64,000 bases of DNA from NCBI GenBank assembly GCA_012837155.1, contig CP051546.1, positions 529,474 through 593,473 on the forward strand, given 5' to 3'. How positions within the stretch are numbered: the stretch's first letter is position 1; each line of letters starts with the position of its first letter. Below, in pieces: positions 17,793 to 28,868 of the stretch. This DNA is from Flavobacterium sp. (GTDB taxonomy: Bacteria; Bacteroidota; Bacteroidia; Flavobacteriales; Flavobacteriaceae). The translations under genes were made by a program, and so were the position numbers. Under the pieces are notes generated by a model. That model was given only the letters and a program-made list of their open reading frames with translations. It had not been told where the DNA came from and ran no database searches.

Positions 17793-19348
17793 AAATATAA
17801 TATTATTCGTTAATTTATAAGTTTTCAATACCCAAATCTTTAAAAAAAGTATGCATTTTTAAACCTTAATTCTAAATTAAAAAAAGCAATTAACTATTTC
17901 CTTTTTGTGTTTATTCTAATGCTATTTGATAATTCCTTCTTTGATGAAATATAATTTATGCTGAATAAATTTTTAACTAATTCCAACTCAAAATCAGTTT
18001 TTCCAATTTCTGGTCTTTTTCCTTTCTCTGCAATAATAGAATATGGACTTGGTAACAACATTAATAATTCATCAATATTTAATTTTGTAAATTCTTTAAA
18101 ATAGATATTAAATAATTTAAGCCTATTGCCAACCTGTTTGGATTTTATGAACAGATTTTTTAAGAATTCATATTCTATATCAGTTTTTGAAGTTGCTGAA
18201 AGTATTTCACAAACTTTATCTGAAGTTTCAATTTTTCATATATTAAATTTTTATCAACTTTTAGAATTAACTCTATTTTTTGTTTTATTGAAAATGGATT
18301 TGAATTTAGGATAAGATATAAGTCATCATTATCAATCTCATATTTTTCAAAATCAGCTATATAAACTTCTGGTTTTTTTCAAAATCAGGTCAATATGTTG
18401 GTTTGCAAAATGCTCCCTTAAAAGATTGTAATTATCAACGGTTAAGGTCAAAATGATTCTCACAAGGTCTTTAACTTAGAGGTTGATAAATTTTCAAATG
18501 CAAGTTTGTCTCTTGTGAAATTTATGCTTTTCACAATATTTGTATAGGATTCATCATTTATTTCATTACAAAGTAAATTTGTTCTCTAAAAGCTGGATAA
18601 TCTTCATCTTTTTTACTGCTTACTATAGTTTTTGAAAGTTCTTCATAATTATTTTTGTGATTCAAAAATTTTATTAGTTTACCATCTATTTTCTTTTCAT
18701 TTGCTTGAAAATATATGTATAAATTACTCCATACTGTTTTACTTTTAAAGCACCTATTAAAATTTCAGAAATACCTGCACCAGTAACTAAACTTATATCA
18801 CTTATTTTTGTTTCAATTTTATTGACTAATGCTATAATGTTTTTAGATGAAATATTTGAATTATTGAGCAAATCAAGATATTTATCTTCATTTTCAGAAT
18901 CATTATTTGGTAATTTTAATAATACATCAGATATATAAAAATCAATTTTCTTGTCAATATATCTTTTCAATTCATTACAATCAGAACTCTGAATTGTTGA
19001 GTAATTAGCATTATCAATTTCACTAATATTTTGGTTAGTATATTTGAGAATAGTTATTATGTTACCCTTGGTTAATGACATATAAATTGTTGGTATAAAT
19101 AAAATTAAATAGTTCCTTGTTTAATATAGGATTGTCTAAGGTTATAAATACAATATTTAAATCTTTAATTATTTTTTCTATCTCATCTAATGGCTGGAAA
19201 CCATTAATAAAGCTAAAGAAGTTGTTTTTAGATTCAAGATAATTAATCAAGTTAGAATTTTTAGACTGTAACTTAATTGATGTCAAGTTTGAATATTTGA
19301 AAATTAATTTTAAATACTCATCTTTTCTTTCATCAGTAAATAAACTAA

Positions 19349-20314
19349 TAGGTATAAGCGTTTAGGTCGCAAATAAATTATCTTTGTCAAATGACAGAGC
19401 GCAATATTTTCAGAGGAGTGAATTCAATAAAATTTAACCAAAGATTTAAAGAAGATAAGGATTGTTTAGAATATTTATCTGAGATAAAATGGCTTAGTGG
19501 CTATAATTGTAAACGATGTAATAATGATAAATTTGGGAAAGGAAAAAACATCCATAACCGACGTTGTACCAAGTGCCGATATGATGAAAGTCCAACAGCA
19601 GGAACTATGTTTGAAAAGCTTAAATTTTCAATACTAATAGCCTTTCATATTGTTTTCAAAATAAGTACGAAGAAAAAAAGGGATGTCTTCTTTAGAATTA
19701 AGTAATGAATTTGAACTTCGACAAATGACCTGCTGGGCATTCAAACAAAAACTACAGCAAGTAATGAAGAGCAGTCTAAAAAGCCCATTAACAGGGGTTA
19801 TTCACGTTGATGAGTTTGTGATTGGAGGTCCAGAAGAAGGTAAAAAAGGAAGGAGTAAAGGGTTGAAAAAATTAATTGTCTTGGCTGTTGAAATTTTAGA
19901 AGATGGTGTTGGTCGAGCTTACGCTGAGGCTATTGAACATTCTTCGGCAATAGAATTAGGTGCTTTCTTAACCAAATATGTTTCAAGCGAAGCGGAAGTA
20001 GTTTCGGATAAATGGAAAGGTTACACACCTTTAAAAAAGGAGTTTAAAAATTTGAAACAAGTTGCATCAGAAGATGGAAAGAACTTTAAAGAGCTACATA
20101 TACACATAATGAATATAAAAGGATGGCTCCGAGGAATTCATCACCATTGCAGTAAAGACCGTATGCAAAATTATCTTGATGAATACCATTTTAGATACAA
20201 CAGAAGGTCAAATATGGATACAATATTCGATGTGTTAATAAGAAAGATGGTGAATTGTAAATAAATATCAATAAAATAAGCACTTAACAAGTGCGAACTA
20301 AACGCTTATACCTA
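19349..20314 (+). mobile_element. IS1595-family insertion sequence, copy C
   Basis: Same element as at 5989-6953, with the same ends TAGGTATAAGCG and CGCTTATACCTA. It is flanked by the 8-bp duplication TAAACTAA (19341-19348 and 20315-20322) and inserted in the YobI gene. One extra base makes it 966 bp. Near identity to copy B indicates recent transposition. Confidence 0.93.
19391..20264 (+). pseudogene. IS1595-family transposase, frameshifted copy
   Basis: Translation equals the 290-residue transposase of copy B except at an A run (19673-19679, seven A against six in copy B). This splits it into an N-terminal zinc-ribbon frame ending at 19705 and a DDE frame starting at 19683. All other visible sequence matches. 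Either a read error or a real inactivating slip. Confidence 0.92.
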
Positions 20315-20504
20315 TAAACTAATTTCTTCTACATAACACCAAAAATCTCCCCAAACATTACTTAACTGATTAATAAAACCCCCAACTTCCTGACCTTGAT
20401 TTATGAAGCCTTCAATAAACCTAAATTTGTCATCATTTATATCTGACAATTGGGTAAAGACTTGATTAATTTGCTTTGGATAATTTGCTTTGTTTTTAGT
20501 AAAT

Positions 20505-21985
20505 AGTCAATCCTTAAATATGACACAACAGATTGATTGTTAATAACTTGTATATAAAAACAACTTAAAAACACTAAGTTGAATTGCCAAAAAGTGTATA
20601 TTTAGGTATAAAAAGTGGCAATATGTTAGGGTAAAATAAAACCGAATTTTCAGCAAAATTTATTTCAGACTAGGCTGACAGATCTTATAAACCTTGAGCA
20701 TCCTTTGGTAAAACTCGCAGGGGAGCTTGATTGGTCAAAAATGGAGTTTGAGTTCCAAAACCTATATTCAGAGCAAGGAAGACCCTCTATTCCGATTAGA
20801 AAAATAGCAGGTTTACTGCTGTTAAAAGAGATGTTTAAAGAGAGTGATGAATCTGTAGTTGAACGTTGGATAGAAAACCCTTATTGGCAATATTTTACAG
20901 GAGAATATTTTTTCAAAACAAGCAACCTTTTGACCCGAGTGAGTTTGTTCATTTTAGAAAGAGACTGAAAGAGAAAGGATTAGAATTTATTTAAGTCAAA
21001 CAGTAGCCTTGCATCCAGAGGCGAAAAATGAAAAGGAAGTTCAGATTGACACCACTGTTCAAGAAAAAAATATTACTTTTCCAACCGATGCCAAATTAGC
21101 TAAAAAGGTAATTGACAATTGTACAAAAATAGCTGAAAAAGAAGGAGTTAAACAAAGACAAACTTATAAAAGGGTAGCCAAACAACATCTTCGGGATGCT
21201 TATTTTGGACATCATCCCAAACGAAAAAAGAAAGCTATAATGGCGCGAAAAAAGTTGCGAACCATTGGTAAGCGAGTCGTTCGAGAATTGGAACGCAAGT
21301 TGCCTGAAGAAATTTTAAAACAATACGAAACAGAATTTAGCAATTACAAAAAAGTACTCACTCAGGAAAGAAACAGCAAGGAAAAAATATACAGTTTACA
21401 CGAACCTCAAACAGCCTGTATAGCAAAAGGGAAAGCTCATAAAGCGTATGAATTTGGAACAAAGTAGCGGTAACAAGAGGTCGAAAAAACAGGAGTCATT
21501 ACCTCAATAAAACGATTTTCAGGCAATCCTCACGATAGCAAAACCTTAGAAGAATCATTAGCACAAAGCCAGCGAGTTAGAGAGCAAATTGGAGGTACAA
21601 GACCAACAATAGCAAGTACAGACAGAGGATTTAGAGGTGTCACACAAGTTGAAAATACACAAATAGTAATCCCAAAAAAACACAAAAGAAAAATCAAGAT
21701 ACAAACAAGACGTTGCCCGAAAAAGATTTAGAGCCAGAGCGGCAATAGAACCAACAATATCCCATTTAAAAAGAAACCACGCTTTAGGATTAAATTTCCC
21801 TCAAAGGCGTGGCTGGAGATATTAATAATGCACTTTTAGCAGGTATTGGTTACAATCTAAAAATGAGGTTTAACCATATCAAAGCACAATTTATTCTTTG
21901 TCTCGAATTTTTAATGCATATTTTTGCAAATGTGTTTTTGATAAAAAATCTAAAAACTCAAAAAGTGAGTTTTTAAGGAATGACT
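20505..21985 (+). mobile_element. IS5-family insertion sequence
   Basis: A 1,481-bp element inside the YobI gene. Terminal inverted repeats AGTCAATCCTTAAA (left) and TTTAAGGAATGACT (right), with a 4-bp AAAT duplication at 20501-20504 and 21986-21989, in keeping with IS5. YobI reading continues on the left flank (FTKNKANYPKQINQVFTQLS), confirming insertion in coding sequence. Confidence 0.85.
20623..21976 (+). pseudogene. IS5-family transposase, several frameshifts
   Basis: Pieces in order: QTRLTDLINLEHPLVKLAGE (N-terminal), GRPSIPIRKIAGLLLLKEMF, NPYWQYFTGEY, then IDTTVQEKNITFPTDAKL (first DDE Asp), the bridging Lys/Arg-rich helices, TIASTDRGFRG (second Asp), and AAIEPTISHLKRNHALGLNF (Glu), ending QKVSF-stop. 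At least four single-base shifts separate them. This is the arrangement of Bacteroidota IS5 transposases. Too broken to act unless the shifts are read errors. Confidence 0.83.
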
Positions 21986-24057
21986 AAATAGTCTACAAGA
22001 TTATAGTTTAATATAGTTTCTTTCTCAAAATCTTTCTCATTAATTTTCTTTATTAAGTTTTCGGGTTTATTCAATTTAAAATCAAATTCAGTATTCATTT
22101 GACTTTTAACATTTTGTAAAAAACTCCCAATCTTGTTTGGTTATACTTCCCTCATGGAAATAAGAAATGTAATCATAGTAATTTTCATCGATAAAACCAT
22201 TAACAAGTAAATAGGATAAAAGTTTTTTTGCTTTTTGCTTCTGAAACTGAAATTATATTGGCAACACTAACTGAATTAAGCACTTGTTTTAATGTCCAAG
22301 ATTTTATTTCCTGTTTTTCAGAATTTAGCTTTTCAATTTCTTGTTTTAACTTATTTATTCTATTATTTTCTTTATCAATAATAAAATTTTCTCTTTCATC
22401 ATAAGTAAATTATCATTTACTGCATTTTCAATTTTTTCAAAAGAAAATTCAATTCTATTTTCTATTTTATGGAATAAGCTACCACTATAAGGACTTAAGT
22501 AAAATAATTTAGAATTGATTGAGATTTCAATAATTCAAAAGCATCATCATCAATTAATTTGTCAAAACTATATTCTCTGTTGTTTAATTTTATTGACACA
22601 GCATCTTGCCTTTGTTTTATTAACTCTTGAATATAAATTGCCCTTAATTCTTGAATTTCAACAATGTTTTCATTTTCAATCTCTTTTATTTGTTTTCTAT
22701 ATTCAAGTATTGATTTGTCAATATTTACAATTTTGTCTTTTATATAGCTGGGTTTGTCAATAATTAGCTTAAAAACATTACCCTTTCCATTGTGTAAATC
22801 TGCAAAATCATCTGGGCATAAATTCTTATAAATAATCATTGCAAAAAGATTATTTTGATTTAGTCTTTCCCCCAAATTATCTTTATACAATGAATATTCA
22901 TTACATATATTCGTTAACAATCTCATATCTTCAATAAAAATAGAAACATCATCAATAAAATCCTCTGTTGGAATATTTTTGAGTTTAATTTTTTGAGCTT
23001 ATTCTTAATGATTTCATTTGAATTAGAAGGATTTATAATTGGTATTACTGGAATTATGAAATCAAAAAACTTTGTTCTGTCCTTGTCTTGAAACATATCA
23101 TCCCTAATTGCATATATGAAAACTATTTTTTTATTTATCTGTTTAGAGCCATTTAATAAATTATTTAGTTCTCTTAATTTTGTAAAAATTTCTGTGTCAT
23201 TGAATCTGTCTAAATCTTCAATTATAACTGTATTGTAATCAGTTACTTCAAAAAAATATAAAATTTCATCTAAATGATGATTTAATATTGATTTATCATT
23301 ATTGTCCCCAATTTCAATATTTGCACTTGGAATGTTTAATTTGTTAAGTTTAGAATTATTAAATATTCTAACAAGTTTTACTGCTATATAATAAAAACCA
23401 AGCAGACTAATTATAAGTGAGCTGTATTTAAAATAACTACTGTCAATAACATCTTTCATTTCAGAAAAATCTTTGCTAACTTCATTGTGTTTAAAAAGAT
23501 AACCCATTGATAAACTCCAAATTAAAAAAGGAATGAGTTTAAAAACACCTGCTTTTGATTAATGTTTTTTATTCTTTTAAATCTTGAATCGGGTATATCA
23601 CTATGCTTTTCTTTATAAAATATTTGTTGAAGTATGCTTAATTCAATTAATCTGTTCAAACTTTCAACCTCCCCAGGTTTTGGTTCTGTGTTTTCTTTAA
23701 AAGAAGCCAATGAAATATTAAGATAATTATAATTATCATAATTCTTTTGAAATGTTTTTAAAATACTACTTTTCCCTGAACCATAAATTCCTGTTAATGC
23801 AATATTTTTAATGTCATCATTAGACAAAGCTTCATTGAGAGCTACAAAATAAATTTCTTTATTAGTTGCATTATCAATTGGGGTTAATGCATCAAATCTT
23901 TTTGGCTGACTAATCTTTTTTCTTTGATTTAATTTGTGGATTACTTTAGTTATATTTAAATTCAACTTAATGAGAATGTTATGTATTATATTGGTTGTCA
24001 TAAAACTTTAATTTCTACAAAAATAGCAAAAATATTCATTAAGATTTTCATTAATAA

Positions 24058-24085
24058 AACCCAACCCCAATTAAGGAGTTGGGTT
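24058..24085 (-). terminator. Hairpin terminator after the DUF3871 gene
   Basis: On the minus strand AACCCAAC and GTTGGGTT pair around an AT-rich loop, followed by TTTAT, directly after the DUF3871 stop and before the YobI start. It suggests YobI has its own promoter. Confidence 0.7.
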
Positions 24086-24244
24086 CTTCTCAATTCAAGA
24101 ACCAATGGTAATCTCCACTACCAATTAGTGCTTTCTGAATACCTTGAGTAAACTCAAAAGCATTCAATCCTTTCTCTAGGAATGAATCGATGTAAGTTGA
24201 TTTGTTTGCACCCGTAAATAAATTCAACATTCTCCATAGGCTTA

Positions 24245-25426
24245 TACCATTGATTTTATAAAATAGTCCAAAAACACTCGAAACATTTTTTTATTCACAT
24301 TGGACTAAAATATAAAAATCGTATATTTGGCTTAAGAAAGAAAATATATGTCGTCACCAAAAATATTTACAATAAAGGAGAGCTTGTCGGAGCTCAAAAA
24401 AATTCAAAAAAAGAGCAACCCCATGATTGCAAAGAGAGTACATGCTTTACTTGTTTTTAAAGAAAATGAACTGAATGGAATTTCTAAAAGAGAGGTTGCT
24501 CAAGCCATAGGGGTTAATCATAATAGTATTCAGTCGTGGCGCGACCTCTATATTAATGGAGGGATTGAACTACTGACAAGACATTCTAAAAAAGGATACA
24601 AGCCCAGTGTTATAACTTTGGAAGAAGAGCAAGCTTTAAGAGAACAGATGTTTAATCCTGAAAACGGGTTTGTTGGATACGTCGAACTGTTAGCTTGGTT
24701 TGATGAAAAGTTTGGGAAACAAACTAATTACAGCACTTTCAAAGGGTACGTTTATAGAAAATTCAAGGCAAAAATAAAGACCGCAAGAAAAATTCATGTT
24801 AAGAAAGACCAAATTAAGGTTGAGGATTTTAAAAAAATTTCAGTAAAGAATGTGAAAACATCTACAACGAAAAAGGATGGGGATTTAAAACAATAAACTT
24901 GTATTGTCAAGATGAAAGTCGGTTCGGGATGTTTACTAGAAACGGAAAAGCCTTAACGGCAAAAGGAATTAAGCCGATATGTGTCTTTCAACAAGTATTC
25001 AAAGCCACATGGTTATTTGGTGCTTATTCACCATTTACAGGAGATCATTTTGAATTGGAATTACCCCATTGCAATTCAAATAATTTTCAACTATTCCTAA
25101 ATGAATTTTCAAAAGAGAGACCTGATGAATTTAAAATAATAATCTTAGATAATGGTGCATTTCACAAATCAAAGACCCTTACCATTCCAAATAACATAGC
25201 GTTACTTTTTATCCCACCATATTCACCAGAACTCAATCCCTCAGAAAAAATATGGTGGCGAATGAAAAGGGCTTTTACTGGAAAACTGCACAAATCACTA
25301 GAAGAGGTAAGTTCTTTCATAGAGAATGAGGTGAAAAAACTAACTAATGAAATTGTCAAGAAAACCTGTGAATTTGAATATATCGTTTCATCTCCTTTTT
25401 GGACTAAACTGTATTAGTCAATGGTA
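24245..25426 (+). mobile_element. IS630-family element, copy B
   Basis: Inverted ends TACCATTGA and TCAATGGTA, with inner matches TAGTCCAAAAA on both sides. TTA flanks both ends (24242-24244 and 25427-25429). Removing the element and one TTA restores the DUF3871 frame exactly. The usual IS630 reading (TA duplication, element 24247-25424) would leave a stop codon, so the edge is uncertain by two bases. It differs from the IS630 copy at 12324. Confidence 0.82.
24348..25417 (+). pseudogene. IS630-family transposase, frameshifted
   Basis: The N-terminal helix-turn-helix part reads GISKREVAQAIGVNHNSIQS. The DDE domain has LYCQDESRFGMFTRNG (first Asp), KIIILDNGAFHKSK (second Asp) and FIPPYSPELNPSEKIWW (Glu). 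The frames join as NFSKECENIYNEKGWGFKT when one A is added to the run 24831-24837. Reconstructed length is 356 residues, complete. Confidence 0.9.
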
Positions 25427-26329
25427 TTATTTTACCATTGGATTCTTTACAGAAGTTTTCATCTTCAAGATAGGCTTTGGCAATAGAATTTAACTGACCA
25501 TCATTAAATTGAAGTTCTGGAATATCTGCTTTTAGTTTTTTTGGTAAATGTTGGTATAATCTCCCTCTACCCAAAATTTGACAAAACTGGTTTTCGGTTA
25601 AATATTGGTTTTCTAAACTTTGCATTTGTGTAAAATGATTTTCCATATCATAAGAAGTAAGCAATTGTATAATGTGCTTTTTTAGCTCATCAATACTCAT
25701 AACTTTAACATCACTTAAAAAACCATCTGTCGAAATACAAGTGTTTAAACAAACTAAATTTCTGAAGCCAGAAAATATTTTAAATTTTTCAGGACTTTTT
25801 TTACTATACAAATTTTGATGATTTAAAGCTCTCACGCCACCAACACACAAAGTCAAAGTATTTCCGCCAATCACTCTAGTAATTGATGGAATTTCTATAC
25901 AAAAAGCCATACGTTCCCAATTCAAAGTTTTTTCATGTGGCAAAAGTTCATTTACTGGTTTTCTTAATGCTTCGGGGGGTTCTCCCTTTTAAAATATGGG
26001 ACACACGAATATCAGGTTCTAATATTTCTTCGTTACCAAAAACTTCATGAACACAATCTTGGGTAGCTTTTATAAAATCCTGATGTGGAATTGTCAATTC
26101 GTTATCTTTGGCAAAAATACTTGTAGTACATTCATTTTCTAATTGATATAAAGTTGAAACTTCTGTATTGGCTTCGATAAAAGGATTGTTTATAGATTTT
26201 TTTACTACTGGTGTGGTAACGGTTGGAACTTCTAAATTACCAGTAGGTTTAAAATGATTACTGATAGTTTCCAAATTTAAAACTGGCTTTACAGGTTGTA
26301 ATCTAAATACATCCTGATTTATTCTTGAT

Positions 26330-27196
26330 TCAAGGGTGAGTGTGTCCATTTCCATTTGATAATTTTGTTGCATTATTAATTAAGTTTTGAAGTAAATCTC
26401 TTTTATCGATAAACTCTTTTTCGATAGTTTTTGATAAAGTTGTATTTTCGTTGTATAACATAGATAATTCTTTTAAGGTCATACATTCAACTACTCTTTT
26501 CTTCATTTGAATTAGTATATCAGGTGAACTGACTAAATCAATTAATTTTTTGCCAGTAGCCGAATTAATTATAAATTCAGGTTTATTCATAAAATAATTC
26601 AATCGATCTTTTGTAGCTCTGCAAAGATGGTTGTCGTTGATAATTTCAAAATTCACATCCAATTCGTATTCAAAACCCTCCTGAGTAATTTCTTTTGTTC
26701 CCAATTTGAATACTTTTGATTTACCTGTATTATCTTTATCTAAACTGTATTCTACTTTTCTTCTAACACAAGTTATAATATGACACTTTGATGTCAGAAT
26801 AGCATCTATTAAAGCTTGATGTCTCTTTTTCACTAATGCCCAATCCTGAAATCTTCCTCCTAAAGATTCATGAATATCTAAACACCCTCCTTGACCTTGC
26901 CATTCCGCAGAGTAGGAATCCACAATTATAACATCCATACCTGAATCTTCAGCTAATTTGATTGCAGATGAAAACTTTTCTGGGTTAAATGGTGCTTTAA
27001 TATTGATAACATTAAAAGGTCCTAGACTATGATATAATCCTGAACTTTCCTCTGTATCAATGACACAGATTTTTTTCCAATCATTGCACATTCCAAATGC
27101 AGCTAATAAGCTTGAATAAGTTTTTCCATAACCTGATGGGGCAGATATGCCTACCCTTAATTTTTTTCCTCTAAAGGAAGCTGGTTTAATTTCCAT
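26330..27196 (-). CDS. RecA-like AAA ATPase of phage/element type (Sak4-like)
   Basis: 288 residues. Walker A is in ISAPSGYGKTYSSLL (about 17-31), Walker B in MDVIIVDSYSAEWQG (about 92-106). The middle HIITCVRRKVEYSLDKDN is the usual continuation in AAA_24/Sak4-type proteins, which support single-strand annealing or recombination in phages and integrative elements. The C-terminus is helical and Asn-rich. It sits between KilAC/integrase and DUF3871 in an all-minus island operon. The function is inferred from fold only. Confidence 0.72.
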   Translation of the reverse strand: MEIKPASFRGKKLRVGISAPSGYGKTYSSLLAAFGMCNDWKKICVIDTEESSGLYHSLGPFNVINIKAPFNPEKFSSAIKLAEDSGMDVIIVDSYSAEWQGQGGCLDIHESLGGRFQDWALVKKRHQALIDAILTSKCHIITCVRRKVEYSLDKDNTGKSKVFKLGTKEITQEGFEYELDVNFEIINDNHLCRATKDRLNYFMNKPEFIINSATGKKLIDLVSSPDILIQMKKRVVECMTLKELSMLYNENTTLSKTIEKEFIDKRDLLQNLINNATKLSNGNGHTHP

Positions 27197-27252
27197 AATT
27201 TTAAAATTTAATAGTTAATTTTATTTTTGAAGCAGTAAATATTTAAAATGAA

Positions 27253-27283
27253 AAAGGTTAATCTCTAATTGAAATTAACCTTT
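27253..27283. terminator. Hairpin between KilAC remnant and ATPase gene
   Basis: A perfect 10-bp stem AAAGGTTAAT (27253-27262) and ATTAACCTTT (27274-27283) with an 11-base loop. Placed just after the KilAC stop on the minus strand, it likely ends the integrase-KilAC transcript. Confidence 0.65.
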
Positions 27284-27307
27284 GGTTAAAAATGTAAGTG
27301 TAAATAA

Positions 27308-27583
27308 TTATAAAATATATTTTTGAATGTACTTTATTCCATAGGAAGAAATTAAAGTAGTAAGATGCCGATTCTGCAAAACACAGAAAAAGCCACTTTC
27401 TTTCCAGTCGTCTAGTGGCTGATTGTATCTGTCAAGTATTTCTTTTTCTCTCAACAGTTTAAAAAGGTTTTTTTTGCCCTAATCCTTTACGATTAATAAT
27501 TTTGGCAGCTTCTTTAAATTGTGAAATTTATTTTCACCAACAATAACATCTAAATCTGAGCTGAATTGGTTAAACTTTATCAT
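27308..27583 (-). pseudogene. KilAC-type phage antirepressor domain protein, two frameshifts
   Basis: From ATG at 27583, MIKFNQFSSDLDVIVGENKF, then with a base restored NFKEAAKIINRKGLGQKNLF, and after a second shift in the run of eight T near 27468-27475, KLLREKEILDRYNQPLDDWK to GIKYIQKYIL. The GQ-x-LF-x-LR-x-KEIL pattern is the KilAC antirepressor domain, here about 91 residues without an N-terminal Bro/KilA-N part. Its ATG overlaps the integrase stop, so the two were translated together. It may control island excision. Confidence 0.72.
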
Positions 27584-28788
27584 AAATCCAGTAATTTTTC
27601 GTTTTCGTTGTCAAGTATATCATTTTCAAATTCTTTAAATAGGATTGGGTAATTTCTACATTTGAATGCCCCATGGACTGTGAAATAATATCTGATGACA
27701 CACCTAAAAATTTCATGTTGGTAGCATAGCTATGTCTTATGACATAACTCGTAATATTGCTTTCTATGTCTGCAATCTTGGCTAATTCCTTTAAGTCTTT
27801 ATTGAACTTTTTAGTGTTTTTAACTTTCTGTTTTCCAGTTGGGTTGGGGTAATGTTTTCATTTAATATTATTGGGAAAACATAATGAGAATTGTTTTGTA
27901 AACCTCTAAAATGATTTAAAACTTTACTAACTGGTTCGAGTATTTTTATAACAAATTGTTTATTGGTTTTACTTCTTGTATAGAAAATGTTTTCTCCTCT
28001 AATATTAGACCATTTTAGTTTCATTAAGTCGATAAAATTCATTCCTCTACAATAGTAAGAAAATAAGAAATAATTGAAAGAATTTTGCAAATGAGGATAT
28101 TCTGAAATATTTATTTTCAGAAATCTTTTTACCTCATCAATTGTCAATGCTCTTTTTGTTGCTTTGCCTTTCAGTTTTGAAATTTTATACTTTTTGAATG
28201 GGTAAAACTCTTCTTTAGCAATCCCTCTATTTAAAGCATCATTGTACAATGCTCTTAATTGTCTCATTTTTACTGCTATTCCACCATCATTATTATTGTT
28301 TTCTCTTAAGTGAACTTCGTATTTTTCCAAAAATGTTACCGAAACATCATGAAACCTCAAGTTTTTGGTGGTAACAAATTTTAACAATGAATTTTTAGTG
28401 TCTTTATAAACTCTAGCGTTACCAGTTTTTCCAGATTTAACCTTGTCTTCAATTATCTCATCAAAAAAATCAAAAACCAATACATCATCTTTTGTTTTAC
28501 CAATAAACTTATTTTCAAATTCAATAAGTGAAAAATTTATTTTACTGGCTTCAAAATTGTCAATTATTGACAGTGCTTTTAAAACTTGTTCTGATAGAAT
28601 AAGGTTTCTTTTTTTGTGTAACTTATGTTTTTTAGTAAAACGTTCATTTTCAAATTCCTCAAATTCACATCTAAAACCCAATCCAATTCTTTCTTTTTTC
28701 TATTTTTTGTAATCCTTAATACAATCGGGTGTAACCCATCGCTGTTAGCTTTGCTTTGCATCACTATTTTTATACTAGTATTTCTCAT
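27580..28788 (-). CDS. Tyrosine recombinase/integrase of the tRNA-Asn island (three frameshifts)
   Basis: Reconstructed length is 403 residues. N-terminal arm-binding part SIKIVMQSKANSDGLHPIVL. The catalytic domain has the first Arg in YYCRGMNFIDLMKLKW, the HxxR box in YVIRHSYATN, and the His/Tyr end in MGHSNVEITQSYL. Single-base losses at 28677-28679 (C run), about 27827-27831 and 27634-27636 break it; each is a one-base homopolymer change. It belongs to the phage_int_SAM_5 type common in Bacteroidota elements. With attL/attR in tRNA-Asn, it is the enzyme expected to have inserted the island. Confidence 0.9.
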
Positions 28789-28868
28789 AATTAATCAATT
28801 AGTTAAATGAACTACCCCAAAATTGAGGTAGTTATTACATGTTTTGCAGGAATTACATCCTCGACATA

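Larger units (their letters stand above)
17894..24001 (-). pseudogene. YobI-family P-loop NTPase, disrupted by two IS elements and several frameshifts
   Basis: The start at 24001 leads to RFDALTPIDNATNKEIY and ALSNDDIKNIALTGIYGSGK, the YobI-type P-loop start with Walker A GIYGSGKSS. Further down, TVIIEDLDRFND is a Walker B and YSSLIISLLGFYYIAVKL a membrane helix. Later fragments continue through YIQELIKQRQDAVS, then the IS5 and IS1595 insertions, and end with NSIRINTKRK at 17894. Subtracting the two IS and their duplications leaves about 3.65 kb, or about 1,216 codons, which is the usual YobI length. At least six single-base shifts are visible. The molecular function of this large STAND/KAP-like ATPase family is not established; a defence role is a hypothesis. 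Confidence 0.75.
24090..26373 (-). pseudogene. DUF3871 family protein, interrupted by IS630 and frameshifted
   Basis: N-terminal part from 26373 (or the inner ATG at 26355). A G run at 25974-25979 has one base too many; after correction it reads GRTPEALRKPVNELLPHEKT and then VIGGNTLTLCVGGVRALNHQ, NLVCLNTCISTDGF and LGRGRLYQHLPKKL. Beyond the IS the C-terminus resumes as SLWRMLNLFTGANKSTYIDS and ends GDYHWFLN at 24090. Reconstructed length is 365 residues. DUF3871 proteins are typical of Bacteroidota integrative elements; function unknown. The gene overlaps the upstream ATPase gene slightly. Confidence 0.82.

Noticed and set aside
18126-18314. Forward frame of 62 codons
   Set aside because: Antisense to the decayed 3' part of the YobI gene, which reads as conserved protein on the other strand.
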